A stretch of DNA of 34,434 nt from Acidobacteriota bacterium (GCA_023418055.1 JAEZDP010000031.1:1-34434), one strand, 5' to 3'. Positions 1-8,955 are shown, counted from the first letter of the stretch. The notes: a model not told the origin generated them from the letters alone. Made by a program: numbers and translations.

Positions 1-1389
1 GCGCTGGCGCTGTCGAGATACGGCACCCGGTCGTTGGCGGAGGTACTGGCGCCCGCGATCGCGCTGGCGGACGGCTTCCCCATGTACGAGTTCCTGCGCC
101 GCTATCTCGTCAGCGAACGCGGTGCGAGTGAACAGTGGCCCGCGAGCCGGGAAGCCTACTATCCCGGTGGACGGGTCATCGAGACGGGCGAGATGTTCCG
201 TCAGCCTGCGCTTGCGGCGACGTTGCGACACCTGGTGGATGCAGAGGCTCGTGCGCTCGCCGCGGGCGCCACGCGCGAGGACGCCATCAAGGCGGGTCGC
301 GATGCGTTCTACACAGGCGACCTGGCCCGCCGCATCGTCGCGGGCGTGCGGGAGGCCGGTGGCCTGCTGACCGAAGACGACCTGGCGACGTTCAGGGGAC
401 GCGTCGAGACGCCCGCCAGCACGACGTACCGGGGCTACACCGTCTACAAGGCTGGCGCCTGGAACCAGGGCCCCGTGCTGCTGCAGACGCTGAATCTCCT
501 CGAAGGCTTCGACCTCGCGGCGATGGGACACCTGTCGGCCGACAGCATTCACACGGTGACCGAGGCCATGAAGCTGGCCTATGCGGACCGCGATCGCTAC
601 TACGCGGACCCCGACTTCGCGGCGGTGCCGCTCGCGGCGCTGCTGTCGAAGCCGTACGCTGCGGCGCGGCGCTCGCTCATCGACGCGGCCCGGGCCAGCG
701 TGGAGCAGCGTCCAGGCGACCCGCGCCCCTTCGAGACGTCTGCGGTCATGACGCCCCTGCCTCCCATGCCACCCCTGCTCGTCGGCGCGGCGGGCCCGTC
801 GGCCGACACCACGGCCATCGAGGTCGTCGACCGCGAAGGCAACCTGTTCAGCGCCACGCCGAGCTCCGGCTGGATGCTGGGCGGCGCGTTCGTCGCCGGC
901 GACACCGGCGTGCCGATGAGCAATCGCATGCAGGCGTTTCGCCTCGATGCCGACAGCCCGAATGTGCTCGTCGGCGGGAAGCGGCCGCGCACGACGCTCA
1001 CGCCCACCATCGTCCTGCAGGAAGGCAAGCCCTTCCTCGCCATCGGCACTCCTGGCGGCGACAGCCAGGACCAGCAGATCCTGCAGGTGCTCCTCAACCT
1101 GATCGACTACCGCCTGCCGCTGCAGGCCGCCATCGAGTCGGCGCGGTTCAACACGCTCGGCATCCAGAGCTCGTTCGGCGAGCACCGGATCGAACCCAGC
1201 GTGCTCGAGATCGAGACGAGCGTTCCCGAAGCCGTCCGGCTCGACCTCGAACGACGAGGACACCGCCTGCGGTTGTTCGCGCCGCACACCTATCCGACGG
1301 GCGTCGTCGCGGCTGGAATCGACCCCCTGACGGGCCGCCTGCGCGGAGGCGCCGATCTGCGACGCGAGCGCACGGTGACGGCGTGGTGA
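1..1389 (+). CDS. Gamma-glutamyltransferase family protein (5' end outside window)
   Basis: The open frame runs in from base 1 without a start, so the N-terminus is missing. The protein belongs to the Ntn-hydrolase gamma-glutamyltransferase family, which cleaves or transfers gamma-glutamyl groups in the periplasm after self-cleavage of the precursor. Visible family signs are the large-subunit stretch EAMKLAYADRDRYYADP, the predicted cleavage/nucleophile site in SADTTAIEVVD (the first Thr of the TT pair), and the small-subunit core RPRTTLTPTIV followed by GTPGGDSQDQQ. The usual TTH at the nucleophile is TTA here, as in other divergent members, so the substrate may not be glutathione. The stop overlaps a GTG start of the following secreted protein, suggesting cotranscription. 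Family assignment is secure; substrate is unknown. Confidence 0.9.
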   Translation, partial: ALALSRYGTRSLAEVLAPAIALADGFPMYEFLRRYLVSERGASEQWPASREAYYPGGRVIETGEMFRQPALAATLRHLVDAEARALAAGATREDAIKAGRDAFYTGDLARRIVAGVREAGGLLTEDDLATFRGRVETPASTTYRGYTVYKAGAWNQGPVLLQTLNLLEGFDLAAMGHLSADSIHTVTEAMKLAYADRDRYYADPDFAAVPLAALLSKPYAAARRSLIDAARASVEQRPGDPRPFETSAVMTPLPPMPPLLVGAAGPSADTTAIEVVDREGNLFSATPSSGWMLGGAFVAGDTGVPMSNRMQAFRLDADSPNVLVGGKRPRTTLTPTIVLQEGKPFLAIGTPGGDSQDQQILQVLLNLIDYRLPLQAAIESARFNTLGIQSSFGEHRIEPSVLEIETSVPEAVRLDLERRGHRLRLFAPHTYPTGVVAAGIDPLTGRLRGGADLRRERTVTAW

Positions 1390-3899
1390 GGCGTCGCGGG
1401 CGGCGCGCTCGGTACGCGCTGCACGTCGCGATGGCCGGGCTGCTGCTCGCGATGCCGGCCGCACTCCGGGAGCAGGTCGCCGGCCCACTGCCGACGCCAC
1501 TGCCGCTCTTCCCTGCCGACAACTGGTGGAACACCGACATCAGCCAGGCACCGGTGGACGCCGAGAGCGACAGGCTGATTGCGTTCATCGACAACGGCAC
1601 GCCCGGAGGACGACGGCTGCGGCAGGACTGGGGCGGCGCTGGTGACGGCCCCGGCTTGACGTATGGGATTCCTTACGTATCTGTGCCGGGATCGCAGCCG
1701 CGGGTGCCCGTGACGTTTGTGGCCTACGGCGACGAGAGTGACGCAGGCGCGCCCGGCGACCCGCCGGGCTATCCCATCCCTGAGGCCGCCAAGCATGACG
1801 TCGGATGGATCGAGGGCGGACCACCCGGCTCCGTCGACGCGTCAGGCGACCGCCACCTGCTCGTCGTCGATCGCGATCGTCGGCAGTTGTTCGAACTGTA
1901 TCGCGCGCACTGGAACGTGACGCTGGGACGATGGGAAGCTGACTCCGGCGCCGTCTTCGACCTCACGCGGTCGGACCGACGGCCGGACGGGTGGACGAGC
2001 GCCGATGCCGCGGGCCTGGCCATTCTTCCGGGCCTGGCACGGTACGACGAAGTGTTCGGCACCGAGCCCATCAGGCACGCACTGCGGGTCACCGTGCGCC
2101 AAACGGCCAACTACTACGTCTTCCCTGCGTCCCACGTCGCGGGATCCAATCCGGCCGCGCCGCCGCTCGGCACGCGCCTGCGGCTCAAGGCACACGTGGA
2201 CATCAGCGGGTATCCCGCGCACATGCAGCGCCTGTTCGAGGCGATGAAGACCTATGGACTCATCGTGGCCGACAACGGGAGCGACCTGTTCGTGAGCGGC
2301 ACGCACGACCCGCGGTGGGAGCCGCACATGAGCGGCATCCTGCAGGCGATGCGCACGATTCGCGCCACCGATTTCGAGGTGATCGCGCGGGGGTGGCAAC
2401 CGGACCCCGCCGCCGACGCCGATGAGGATGGGCTGCCGGACACCTGGGAAGCCGCCATGGGGCTCGATCCCGCCTCGTCGGACGGCGACGACGGCGCCCA
2501 GGGCGACCCCGACGGCGACGGCCGCACCAACCTGCAGGAGTGGGCCGACCAGACCCATCCCCGTGGGTTCCATCGCCGGTACTTCGCCGAAGGCGCCCGC
2601 GTGCCGACCTTCGAAACGCGATTCGCGCTGGTGCAGCCGGATGAAGCCGATCAGGCCGCGCATGTCTCATTGCGGTACGTCACGGGAGAGAGCGACGTGC
2701 ATTCCGCCCAGGTGCTGGTACCTGCCGGACGCAGGCGGACCGTGGAGGCACGTGACACGCCGGGCCTTGCGGGGCAGGGGTTCGCGACGACCGTCGAATC
2801 GGATGTACCCGTCGTGGCCGACAGGCTGGTGCGCTGGGGCGCCGGTGAGTTCGGCGCACACGGCGAGCGTGCGGCGACCGGGCCGGCCGAACGCTGGTAC
2901 TTCGCCGAGGGCGCGACGCATTCCGGGTTTCAGCTCTTCTACCTGCTGCAGAACCCCGGCACCGAGCCGTCCACCGTCACGATGACCTACCTGCGGCCGT
3001 CGCCTGTGCCCCCGTTGGTGCGCACGCTGGTGGTCGCGCCTGGCGCGCGGCACACGATCTGGGCCAATCACGACGAAGTGGACGCGACCACACCAGCCGG
3101 GGGGACGGACTCGTCGGTGATCGTGGAGGCTGACAGGCCCATCGTGGCGGAGCGGGCGATGTACACCTCGCGCCCGCGGTCGTTCGAGGCGGGCCATGGT
3201 GCCTCGGGCGTCACCTCACCTTCGACGCGCTGGTTCTTCGCCGAGGGCGCGACTGGACCGTGGTTCGACATGTACCTGTTGCTGGCCAATCCGTCGGCGA
3301 CTCCCGCGACGGTATGGGTCACCTACCTGTTACCTGACGGCGCCAGCGCTCCGCACCCATGGACGGTGCCGCCCCACAGCCGCGAGACGATTCCCGTGGA
3401 CCTGCAGGTGCTCGATGACGGGCGATCGCTTGCCGACGTCGCGCTCTCGGTGCGTCTCGAATCGGATGTGCCCATCCTCGCGGAGCGGGCGATGTGGTGG
3501 CCCGGCGGCGCGTCCACCTGGTACGAGGCGCACGCCAGTGCCGGCAGCACCGCAACCTGCCCGTCCTGGGTGATTGCCGAGGGCGAGTGGACGTCGACCG
3601 CCGAGACCTACGGGCTCGTGGCCAACACCTCGGACACCGACGTCACGCTGACGGTCTCGGCACTTCGTGAGCAGGGCTCACCGCTGAGGAGGACGCTCGA
3701 GGTACCGGCCGGCACGCGCCGCAACATCAACGTCCCGTGGATGTTTCCCGAGCTTGCCGGTCAACGGTTCGGGCTGCGGGTCGAGCCCACCGACGCCCCA
3801 GCCTCGCCGGCGCTGGCCGTGGAGTGGGCGTGGTACGCGGATGCCGCTGCTCAGGAGTGGGCCGCCGGTGCCGCGGCCCTCGCCACCTGTGTGCCCTGA
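1386..3899 (+). CDS. Secreted protein with calcium-binding-type DxDxDG segment and four WYFAEG repeats
   Basis: I start it at the GTG overlapping the gamma-glutamyltransferase stop, because this gives a basic N-terminus followed by a hydrophobic run (MAGLLLAMPAAL) that looks like a signal peptide; an ATG at 1431 is the alternative. About 837 residues. An N-terminal domain (about 40-330) begins FPADNWWNTDIS and has no name I can give. A thrombospondin-3-like acidic segment follows (about 340-375, DADEDGLPDTWE and DPDGDGRTNLQEW), probably binding calcium. Four repeats of about 105 residues then begin RYFAEGA, RWYFAEGAT, RWFFAEGAT and WVIAEG near residues 398, 503, 616 and 729; each runs into a V-x-ESDVP-type strand and AERAM. 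Such repeats resemble the DUF5719 pattern. An extracellular or surface role is inferred; function is unknown. Confidence 0.75.
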   Translation: MRRRGRRARYALHVAMAGLLLAMPAALREQVAGPLPTPLPLFPADNWWNTDISQAPVDAESDRLIAFIDNGTPGGRRLRQDWGGAGDGPGLTYGIPYVSVPGSQPRVPVTFVAYGDESDAGAPGDPPGYPIPEAAKHDVGWIEGGPPGSVDASGDRHLLVVDRDRRQLFELYRAHWNVTLGRWEADSGAVFDLTRSDRRPDGWTSADAAGLAILPGLARYDEVFGTEPIRHALRVTVRQTANYYVFPASHVAGSNPAAPPLGTRLRLKAHVDISGYPAHMQRLFEAMKTYGLIVADNGSDLFVSGTHDPRWEPHMSGILQAMRTIRATDFEVIARGWQPDPAADADEDGLPDTWEAAMGLDPASSDGDDGAQGDPDGDGRTNLQEWADQTHPRGFHRRYFAEGARVPTFETRFALVQPDEADQAAHVSLRYVTGESDVHSAQVLVPAGRRRTVEARDTPGLAGQGFATTVESDVPVVADRLVRWGAGEFGAHGERAATGPAERWYFAEGATHSGFQLFYLLQNPGTEPSTVTMTYLRPSPVPPLVRTLVVAPGARHTIWANHDEVDATTPAGGTDSSVIVEADRPIVAERAMYTSRPRSFEAGHGASGVTSPSTRWFFAEGATGPWFDMYLLLANPSATPATVWVTYLLPDGASAPHPWTVPPHSRETIPVDLQVLDDGRSLADVALSVRLESDVPILAERAMWWPGGASTWYEAHASAGSTATCPSWVIAEGEWTSTAETYGLVANTSDTDVTLTVSALREQGSPLRRTLEVPAGTRRNINVPWMFPELAGQRFGLRVEPTDAPASPALAVEWAWYADAAAQEWAAGAAALATCVP

Positions 3900-3976
3900 C
3901 TGCGCGCGTCGCCACAGCCGAGCCCGCGCCAGGCTCGCGTGCCGCCACTCGCCTGCAGCACGGTATGCTGACATCC

Positions 3977-4969
3977 ATGACCAGTCACGGGACGCCCGCC
4001 CGTGCCGTCGCGATCATCGGCGCCGGGATGGCCGGCCTGAGTTGTGCGCGCGCGTTGCTCGACGCGCAGGTGCCGGTGACGGTCTTCGACAAGGGGCGAG
4101 GCCCGGGCGGTCGGATGTCCACGCGCTCAGGCAGCATCGCGTTCGACCACGGCGCGCAGTACTTCACCGTGACCGACGACGGCTTCGGCAGCCAGGTCGA
4201 CGCGTGGCTGCGCCGCGGCGTCGTCGCCGAGTGGCGCGGACGAGTGGTGGCGATCGACAGCCCCGGCACCATCTCGGCAAGCGGACGCCGGGAGCGGTAC
4301 GTCGGCGTGCCCGGCATGAACGCCCCGGCCCTGGCACTGGCGCAGTCGCTCGACGTGCGGTGCGGCGTCACGGTGGCCCCGCCAGCGCGCCGAGACTACG
4401 GCTGGCAGTTGCGGGACGTCGAGGGCTCCGACCTCGGCCGGTATGACGTCCTCGTCGTCACGGCACCGGCCGCCCAGACGGCAGCGCTGCTGACCGGACA
4501 CCCCTTGGCCGACCTCGCGATGCAGGCCGAACTGGCGCCCTGTCTCGCGGTGATGGCGGCTTGGGATGACAATCTCGACCTCGAGTTCGACGCAGCCTTC
4601 GTCAACTGCGGCCTGCTGGCCTGGGTGGCCCGCAACGGCAGCAAACCGGGACGGCATCACCCGAACGCGTGGGTACTGCACGCCGGGCATGGCTGGTCCA
4701 CCGCACATGTGGACGAGCCCGCATCCGCGTGCGTGGACCCGCTGCTGACGGCCTTTGCGGAGGCCGTCGGGCGCGAGTTGCCGGCGCCGTCCCACGTCGC
4801 GGGTCATCGTTGGCGTTACGCCCTGCCGATTCACCCGCTCGACGCGCCCTGCCTCTGGGATCGCACGACGCGCGTCGCGGTGGCCGGCGACTGGTGCGGC
4901 GGTCCACGGCTCGAAGGCGCCTGGCTCAGCGGACAGGCGGCCGCCCACCGCGTCCTCGAGGCGGGATGA
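3977..4969 (+). CDS. Renalase-like NAD(P)/FAD-dependent oxidoreductase
   Basis: A cytoplasmic flavoprotein of about 330 residues. The N-terminal dinucleotide-binding fold shows GAGMAGLSCARAL (GxGxxG) near residues 14-26, then the acidic end of the second strand in TVFDKGRGPGGRMSTR, a pattern typical of the COG3380/renalase group of amine-oxidase-like flavoproteins. The closing FAD-contact segment RVAVAGDWCGGPRLEGAWLSG lies near the C-terminus. An ATG at 3965 is also in frame, but the one at 3977 puts the first beta strand at the usual distance. A TATGCT -10-like hexamer lies just upstream (3964-3969). Bacterial relatives re-oxidise isomeric NAD(P)H forms, but the substrate here cannot be read from sequence. 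The next gene begins 1 bp after the stop. Confidence 0.85.
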   Translation: MTSHGTPARAVAIIGAGMAGLSCARALLDAQVPVTVFDKGRGPGGRMSTRSGSIAFDHGAQYFTVTDDGFGSQVDAWLRRGVVAEWRGRVVAIDSPGTISASGRRERYVGVPGMNAPALALAQSLDVRCGVTVAPPARRDYGWQLRDVEGSDLGRYDVLVVTAPAAQTAALLTGHPLADLAMQAELAPCLAVMAAWDDNLDLEFDAAFVNCGLLAWVARNGSKPGRHHPNAWVLHAGHGWSTAHVDEPASACVDPLLTAFAEAVGRELPAPSHVAGHRWRYALPIHPLDAPCLWDRTTRVAVAGDWCGGPRLEGAWLSGQAAAHRVLEAG

Positions 4970-4970
4970 G

Positions 4971-5942
4971 ATGCTGACCGGGACGGCCCAGGGGCTGGTA
5001 TGCGTCAGCGGAGGCTTTCACATCGATCCAGTGGCGCCGGTACCGCTCGCCGTGGTGACGCACGCCCACCGCGACCATCTCGCCGACGATCTCACACACG
5101 TCGTCTGCGCGCCCCCCGCTGAGACCCTCCTGCGTCGGCGGCTCGGGCCGGCCGTCCGCATCGACGCACTGCCCTATGGCGAGCGGCGTCGCTTCGGCGA
5201 CGTCGACGTGTCGCTGCACCCCGCCGGTCACGTGTTGGGGTCGGCGCAGGTGCGGCTCGAGAAGGCTGAGCGGGTCACCGTGGTGTCTGGCGACTACAAG
5301 CGCGCCCCCGACCCCACGTGCGAGCCGTTCGAACTCGTTCCCTGCGATACCTTCGTCACCGAGGCGACCTTTGCGCTGCCCATCTACCGCTGGCCGTCAG
5401 CTGAGAGCGTGATCCAGGACATGCTGTCGTGGATTGCCACGAACCAGCGTGCCGGACGGCCATCGGTCGTGCTGGCCTACGCACTCGGCAAGGCACAGCG
5501 GCTGATCCTGTCGCTGCACCCGCACCTCGACCAGCCGATCCTCGTGCATGGGGCGGTCGAGGCGATGTGCACGCTGTATCGAGAGGCGGGCATCGCCATG
5601 CCCGAGGTCGAACACGTCGGGGACACCGTGCGGGGCGCCGCCACGGCAGGCCGGCTCGTCATCGCGCCGCCCACGGTGCTCGGCTCGCCGTGGCTCAAGC
5701 GCTTTCCGAACGCCTCGGTGGCCATGGCCTCGGGGTGGATGCGCGTGCGCGGGCGGCGGCGGTGGAAAGGCGTCGATCGAGGCTTCGTGCTCTCGGACCA
5801 CGCCGACTGGCCCGCCCTGCTCGACACGATTGCCGCCACCGGCGCCCGCCGCGTCCTCACGATGCATGGCTACGCCGACGTCCTCGCCCGCCACCTTCAG
5901 GAACAGGGACTGGACGCCCACGCACTGGCCGCAGGAGGATGA
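4971..5942 (+). CDS. Ligase-associated DNA exonuclease (metallo-beta-lactamase fold)
   Basis: About 323 residues of the beta-CASP-like metallo-beta-lactamase family that accompanies bacterial ATP-dependent DNA ligases (TIGR04122-type). The metal-binding HxHxDH is present as HAHRDH at residues 31-36; further ligand motifs are PAGHVLGSAQV, VVSGDYKR and, near the C-terminus, LSDHADW and TMHGYAD. The family is thought to process DNA or RNA ends. The gene starts 1 bp after the flavoprotein stop and is followed by the ligase, which supports a repair role. The other usual partners, an Lhr-type helicase and a PdeM-like phosphoesterase, are not in this window. Confidence in the family is high; the exact nuclease activity is inferred. 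Confidence 0.9.
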   Translation: MLTGTAQGLVCVSGGFHIDPVAPVPLAVVTHAHRDHLADDLTHVVCAPPAETLLRRRLGPAVRIDALPYGERRRFGDVDVSLHPAGHVLGSAQVRLEKAERVTVVSGDYKRAPDPTCEPFELVPCDTFVTEATFALPIYRWPSAESVIQDMLSWIATNQRAGRPSVVLAYALGKAQRLILSLHPHLDQPILVHGAVEAMCTLYREAGIAMPEVEHVGDTVRGAATAGRLVIAPPTVLGSPWLKRFPNASVAMASGWMRVRGRRRWKGVDRGFVLSDHADWPALLDTIAATGARRVLTMHGYADVLARHLQEQGLDAHALAAGG

Positions 5943-5948
5943 CCACCA

Positions 5949-6036
5949 CGGTCCACGGTCTTCGGTCCTCCCGTCCTTCGTTCCTTCGTTCCTTTGCTCC
6001 TTCGTTCCTTTGCTCCTTCGTTCCTCCCTCCCTTCC
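5949..6036. repeat. Intergenic tandem repeats: three CGGTCNN heptads then six 8-bp TCCTTCGT/TCCTTTGC units
   Basis: The whole spacer between the exonuclease and ligase genes is repetitive. Three heptads (CGGTCCA, CGGTCTT, CGGTCCT) fill 5949-5969. Six octamers follow from 5974 to 6021 in the order TCCTTCGT, TCCTTCGT, TCCTTTGC, TCCTTCGT, TCCTTTGC, TCCTTCGT, and then a degenerate pyrimidine run reaches the ligase ATG. As a result the ligase has no Shine-Dalgarno sequence but a CT-rich leader. Copy number could vary between strains. Confidence 0.9.
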
Positions 6037-7638
6037 ATGCTTCGCTTCTCCCGTCTCTACACCGCGCTCGAGCAGACGACCTCGACCAACGCAAAGGTCG
6101 CGGCGATGGAGCAGTACCTGCGCGAGGCGCCGGCCGAGGATGCCGCCTGGGCCGTGTACTTCCTCAGCGGACGACGGTTGCTGCGCCTGCTGCCGTCGAA
6201 GCTGTTGCGGCAATGGACGCAGGAGATGGCGGGCGTCAGCGACTGGCTGCTCGACGAGTGTCATGCGGCCGTCGGCGACCTGGCCGAAACGACCGCGCTG
6301 CTGCTCGATGCGGTGGACCATGTGCCCGGCGCGCCGGACGTCCCGCTGCACGTGTGGATCGAGCAGCGTATCGAGCCACTGCGTGGGCAGAGCGACGACG
6401 AGCGGCGCGCTGCGGTGCAGACGTGGTGGCGCGAACTCGAGTACTTCGAGCGCTTCCTGCTGAACAAGCTGCTGACCGGAGAGCTGCGTGTCGGCGTGTC
6501 GCAGACGCTCGTGGTGCGGGCGCTCGCCAACGTGTCGGGGCTCGAGCCGGCCATGGTCACGCACCGGCTCACCGGCACCTGGACCCCCACGGCCGAGGGT
6601 TTCCGGTCGCTCGTGTCGAGCGACACGCGCCACACCGACGACCTCGCGCGCCCGTATCCCTTCGCGCTCGCGTACCCACTCGATGTGGGCGCCAACAGCC
6701 TGGGTGCGGTCGGCGACTGGCACGTCGAGTGGAAGTGGGACGGCATCCGCGCGCAGCTCATCAGGCGCCGCGGCGAGGTGCACCTGTGGTCACGCGGCGA
6801 AGAAGTGATCACGGCCCGCTTTCCCGAGGTCACCCAGGCGGCCGCCCGCCTGGCCGATGGCGTCGTGCTCGACGGTGAGGTGCTGGCGTGGCGCGACGAC
6901 CGGCCGCTGCCCTTCGCCACGCTGCAGGCCCGCATAGGAAGGCAGACGCTGACGCGACGTGTCCTCGAGGACGCGCCAGTCGTCTTCATGGCGTACGACC
7001 TGCTCGAGTCCGAGGGCCGCGATATCCGCGACGAGCCGCTGGAGTCGCGGCGTGAACGCCTCGCCGGCGTGCTCGCCACCGCCACACCGTCGTCCGGCGC
7101 GGCGCTGCTGCTGTCGCCGCTCGTCATGGAGCAGTCGTGGACGGCACTCGACGACCTCCGGGCCACGTCCCGTGAGCGCGGCGTCGAGGGTTTCATGCTC
7201 AAGCGCATCGGTTCGCCCTACGGCACGGGCCGCCGCAAGGGCGATTCGTGGAAGTGGAAGATCGACCCGCACAGCATCGACGCGGTGCTGGTGTACGCCC
7301 AGACCGGGCACGGCCGGCGCGCGTCGCTGTTCACCGACTACACCTTTGCCGTCTGGAAAGGCGAGGAACTGGTGCCCATCGCCAAGGCCTACTCCGGCGT
7401 GTCGAACGAGGAGATCGAGGCCATCGACCGGTGGGTGCGCGCCAACACGCTCGAGAAGTTCGGTCCCGTGCGCCGGGTGCCGCCGGTGCACGTGTTCGAG
7501 ATCGCGTTCGAGAACGTCCAGCGCTCGTCACGCCACAAGTCGGGCGTCGCCGTACGCTTTCCGCGGATCGTCCGCTGGCGGACGGACAAGCGACCCGAGG
7601 ACGCCGATAGGATCGACGCCCTCGAGGCGCTCATATAG
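6037..7638 (+). CDS. ATP-dependent DNA ligase
   Basis: A 533-residue ligase of the bacterial ATP-dependent group paired with the exonuclease (TIGR04120-like). The N-terminal alpha-helical DNA-binding domain covers about residues 1-200. The nucleotidyltransferase domain carries motif I as EWKWDGIR with the AMP-accepting Lys at residue 233, then DGEVLAW, FMAYDLLE, motif IV EGFMLKR near 380 and motif V WKWKIDP. A C-terminal OB-fold with HVFEIAFENVQ and RFPRIVRWR completes it. It would seal nicks in repair using ATP, alongside the essential NAD-dependent ligase expected elsewhere. The ATG directly follows a CT-rich repeat with no Shine-Dalgarno, so translation may be coupled to the exonuclease gene. 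The start is supported by the conserved LRFSRLYTALE opening. Confidence 0.93.
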   Translation: MLRFSRLYTALEQTTSTNAKVAAMEQYLREAPAEDAAWAVYFLSGRRLLRLLPSKLLRQWTQEMAGVSDWLLDECHAAVGDLAETTALLLDAVDHVPGAPDVPLHVWIEQRIEPLRGQSDDERRAAVQTWWRELEYFERFLLNKLLTGELRVGVSQTLVVRALANVSGLEPAMVTHRLTGTWTPTAEGFRSLVSSDTRHTDDLARPYPFALAYPLDVGANSLGAVGDWHVEWKWDGIRAQLIRRRGEVHLWSRGEEVITARFPEVTQAAARLADGVVLDGEVLAWRDDRPLPFATLQARIGRQTLTRRVLEDAPVVFMAYDLLESEGRDIRDEPLESRRERLAGVLATATPSSGAALLLSPLVMEQSWTALDDLRATSRERGVEGFMLKRIGSPYGTGRRKGDSWKWKIDPHSIDAVLVYAQTGHGRRASLFTDYTFAVWKGEELVPIAKAYSGVSNEEIEAIDRWVRANTLEKFGPVRRVPPVHVFEIAFENVQRSSRHKSGVAVRFPRIVRWRTDKRPEDADRIDALEALI

Positions 7639-7714
7639 GGATCGCGGATCGCGGATCGCGGATCGCGGATCGCGGATCGCGGATCGGGGATCGGGGATCG
7701 GGGATCGGGAATCG
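7639..7714. repeat. Heptanucleotide array: (GGATCGC)x6 then (GGATCGG)x4
   Basis: Ten perfect heptads in two blocks, then a degenerate GAATCG, fill the whole gap between the ligase stop and the YceI stop, two convergent genes. Each unit holds one GATC. The array has no stop codon in any of the six frames, so it creates spurious long open frames. A reverse-orientation array with the same block order lies at 33120-33231. Confidence 0.95.
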
Positions 7715-8308
7715 TCAGGACTTGGCCTTGACCAGAGCCAGTTCGATCGTCACCTTCACGTCGTCGCCCACCACCACGCCGCCGCCATCCAGGGCACGGC
7801 TCCAGCTGACGCCGAAATCCTGTCGGTTGAGCGTGGTCGTCGCCGTGGCGCCGACGCGCTGGTTGCCCTGGGCCGTGAAGGGCTCGGTCGGGCCCTCGAC
7901 GTCGAGCGTCACTTCTTTCGTCACGCCGCGCATGGTCAGGTCACCGACCAGGCGGAACTTGCCGGTGCCGGCCGCCTCGGCGCGCTTCGAGACGAAGGTG
8001 ATGGTGGGGTGCGACGCCACGTCGAAGAAGTCGGCGCTCTTCAGGTGCGCGTCACGCTTCTCGTTGTTGGTGGTGATGGTCGTGGTGTCGATCTTCGCGT
8101 TGGCCTTGATGCCGGCGATGTTGTTGCCGTCGAAGTCCACCGTCCCTTCCATCTTCCCGAAACTGCCGTAGACGTTCGACACCATCATGTGCCGCACCGA
8201 GAACGTCGCTGACGAGTGAGACGGGTCGATGTTCCACGTCTGGGCCGAAACAGGGGCAGCCGCGAGAGCGATCGCGGCGGAGAACGCAAGCAGGATGTGA
8301 CGACGCAT
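7715..8308 (-). CDS. YceI family periplasmic lipid-binding protein
   Basis: A 197-residue protein beginning with a signal peptide (MRRHILLAFSAAIALAAAP, cleavage after VSA). The mature part opens with TWNIDPSHSSATFSVRHMMVS, the hallmark of the YceI lipocalin-like fold, followed by GTVDFDG, RDAHLKSADFFD, and FRLVGDLTMRGVTKEV. Family members bind isoprenoid or polar lipids in the periplasm; the ligand here is not known. A GGAGG lies about 8 bases before the chosen ATG. The C-terminal codons run directly into the heptad array that separates it from the convergent ligase gene. It lies downstream of the methionine sulfoxide reductase gene on the same strand, with a gap of 127 bp. Confidence 0.93.
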   Translation of the reverse strand: MRRHILLAFSAAIALAAAPVSAQTWNIDPSHSSATFSVRHMMVSNVYGSFGKMEGTVDFDGNNIAGIKANAKIDTTTITTNNEKRDAHLKSADFFDVASHPTITFVSKRAEAAGTGKFRLVGDLTMRGVTKEVTLDVEGPTEPFTAQGNQRVGATATTTLNRQDFGVSWSRALDGGGVVVGDDVKVTIELALVKAKS

Positions 8309-8435
8309 GAAGAGCCTCCGGAACACCGGGCGCCTCTGCGGCGCCGTGTGCAGTGGAGACGCCGCACCTCGACTGAACGTTTCGCGTGGAGACGGCGGAG
8401 GCAGGTTGGTCCCGCCGGACGCCATGACCCGATGC

Positions 8436-8921
8436 TCAGGCCTCGCGGCGCTCGAGGACCTGCACGAGCCGCTCGCAGCCGACCCTGTCAGCCGCCGTGA
8501 ACCGCCCTGGCGTGGGGCTGTCCAGATCCAGCACGCCAATGACCCTGCCGCCCGCCCGAATCGGCACCACGAGCTCGGAACGCGAGTCGGCATCACAGGC
8601 GATGTGACCCGGGAACTGATGGACGTCCTCGACGACGATGGGTGATTCGGTGGCGACGGCGGTGCCGCACACGCCCTTGCCCACCTCGATGCGCACGCAG
8701 GCTGGCTTTCCCTGGAACGGACCGAGCACCAGCACGTCGTCGCGCAGCAGGTAGAAGCCGGCCCAGTTCAGGTCGGGAATCGTGTGCCAGAAAAGCGACG
8801 CGGCGTTGGCGAGGTTCGCGATCTGGTCGGGCTCGTCGCCCAGGAGGGCCTCGAGCTGTCGCGCAAGCGACTCATAGAACGTTTCTGCGTCTGACGCATC
8901 GAGCACCGGCACGTTGAACAT
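8436..8921 (-). CDS. msrC: Free methionine-(R)-sulfoxide reductase (GAF domain)
   Basis: A 161-residue single GAF domain protein that would reduce free L-methionine-(R)-sulfoxide using thioredoxin. All three Cys expected from the E. coli fRMsr enzyme are visible: C75 in GKPACVRIEVGKG, C85 in GVCGTAVA and C109 in GHIACDADSRSELVVP. The NWAGFYLL segment and the VLDLDSP end of the GAF fold also match. The ATG at 8921 has no clear Shine-Dalgarno, and no better in-frame start is seen. It faces the export operon divergently across a 316-bp spacer. Functional call is firm from the conserved Cys set. Confidence 0.9.
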   Translation of the reverse strand: MFNVPVLDASDAETFYESLARQLEALLGDEPDQIANLANAASLFWHTIPDLNWAGFYLLRDDVLVLGPFQGKPACVRIEVGKGVCGTAVATESPIVVEDVHQFPGHIACDADSRSELVVPIRAGGRVIGVLDLDSPTPGRFTAADRVGCERLVQVLERREA

Positions 8922-8955
8922 GGCAACGAGTGTCGCATGGGAGCTCGACGCAGGC

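Noticed and set aside
135..1385. Long frame upstream of the WYFAEG-repeat protein, in phase with it, seeming to make one 1254-residue protein
   Set aside because: Over 135-1385 it is a low-complexity Arg/Pro/Gly shadow of the gamma-glutamyltransferase gene; the real protein starts at the GTG near 1386 with a signal peptide.
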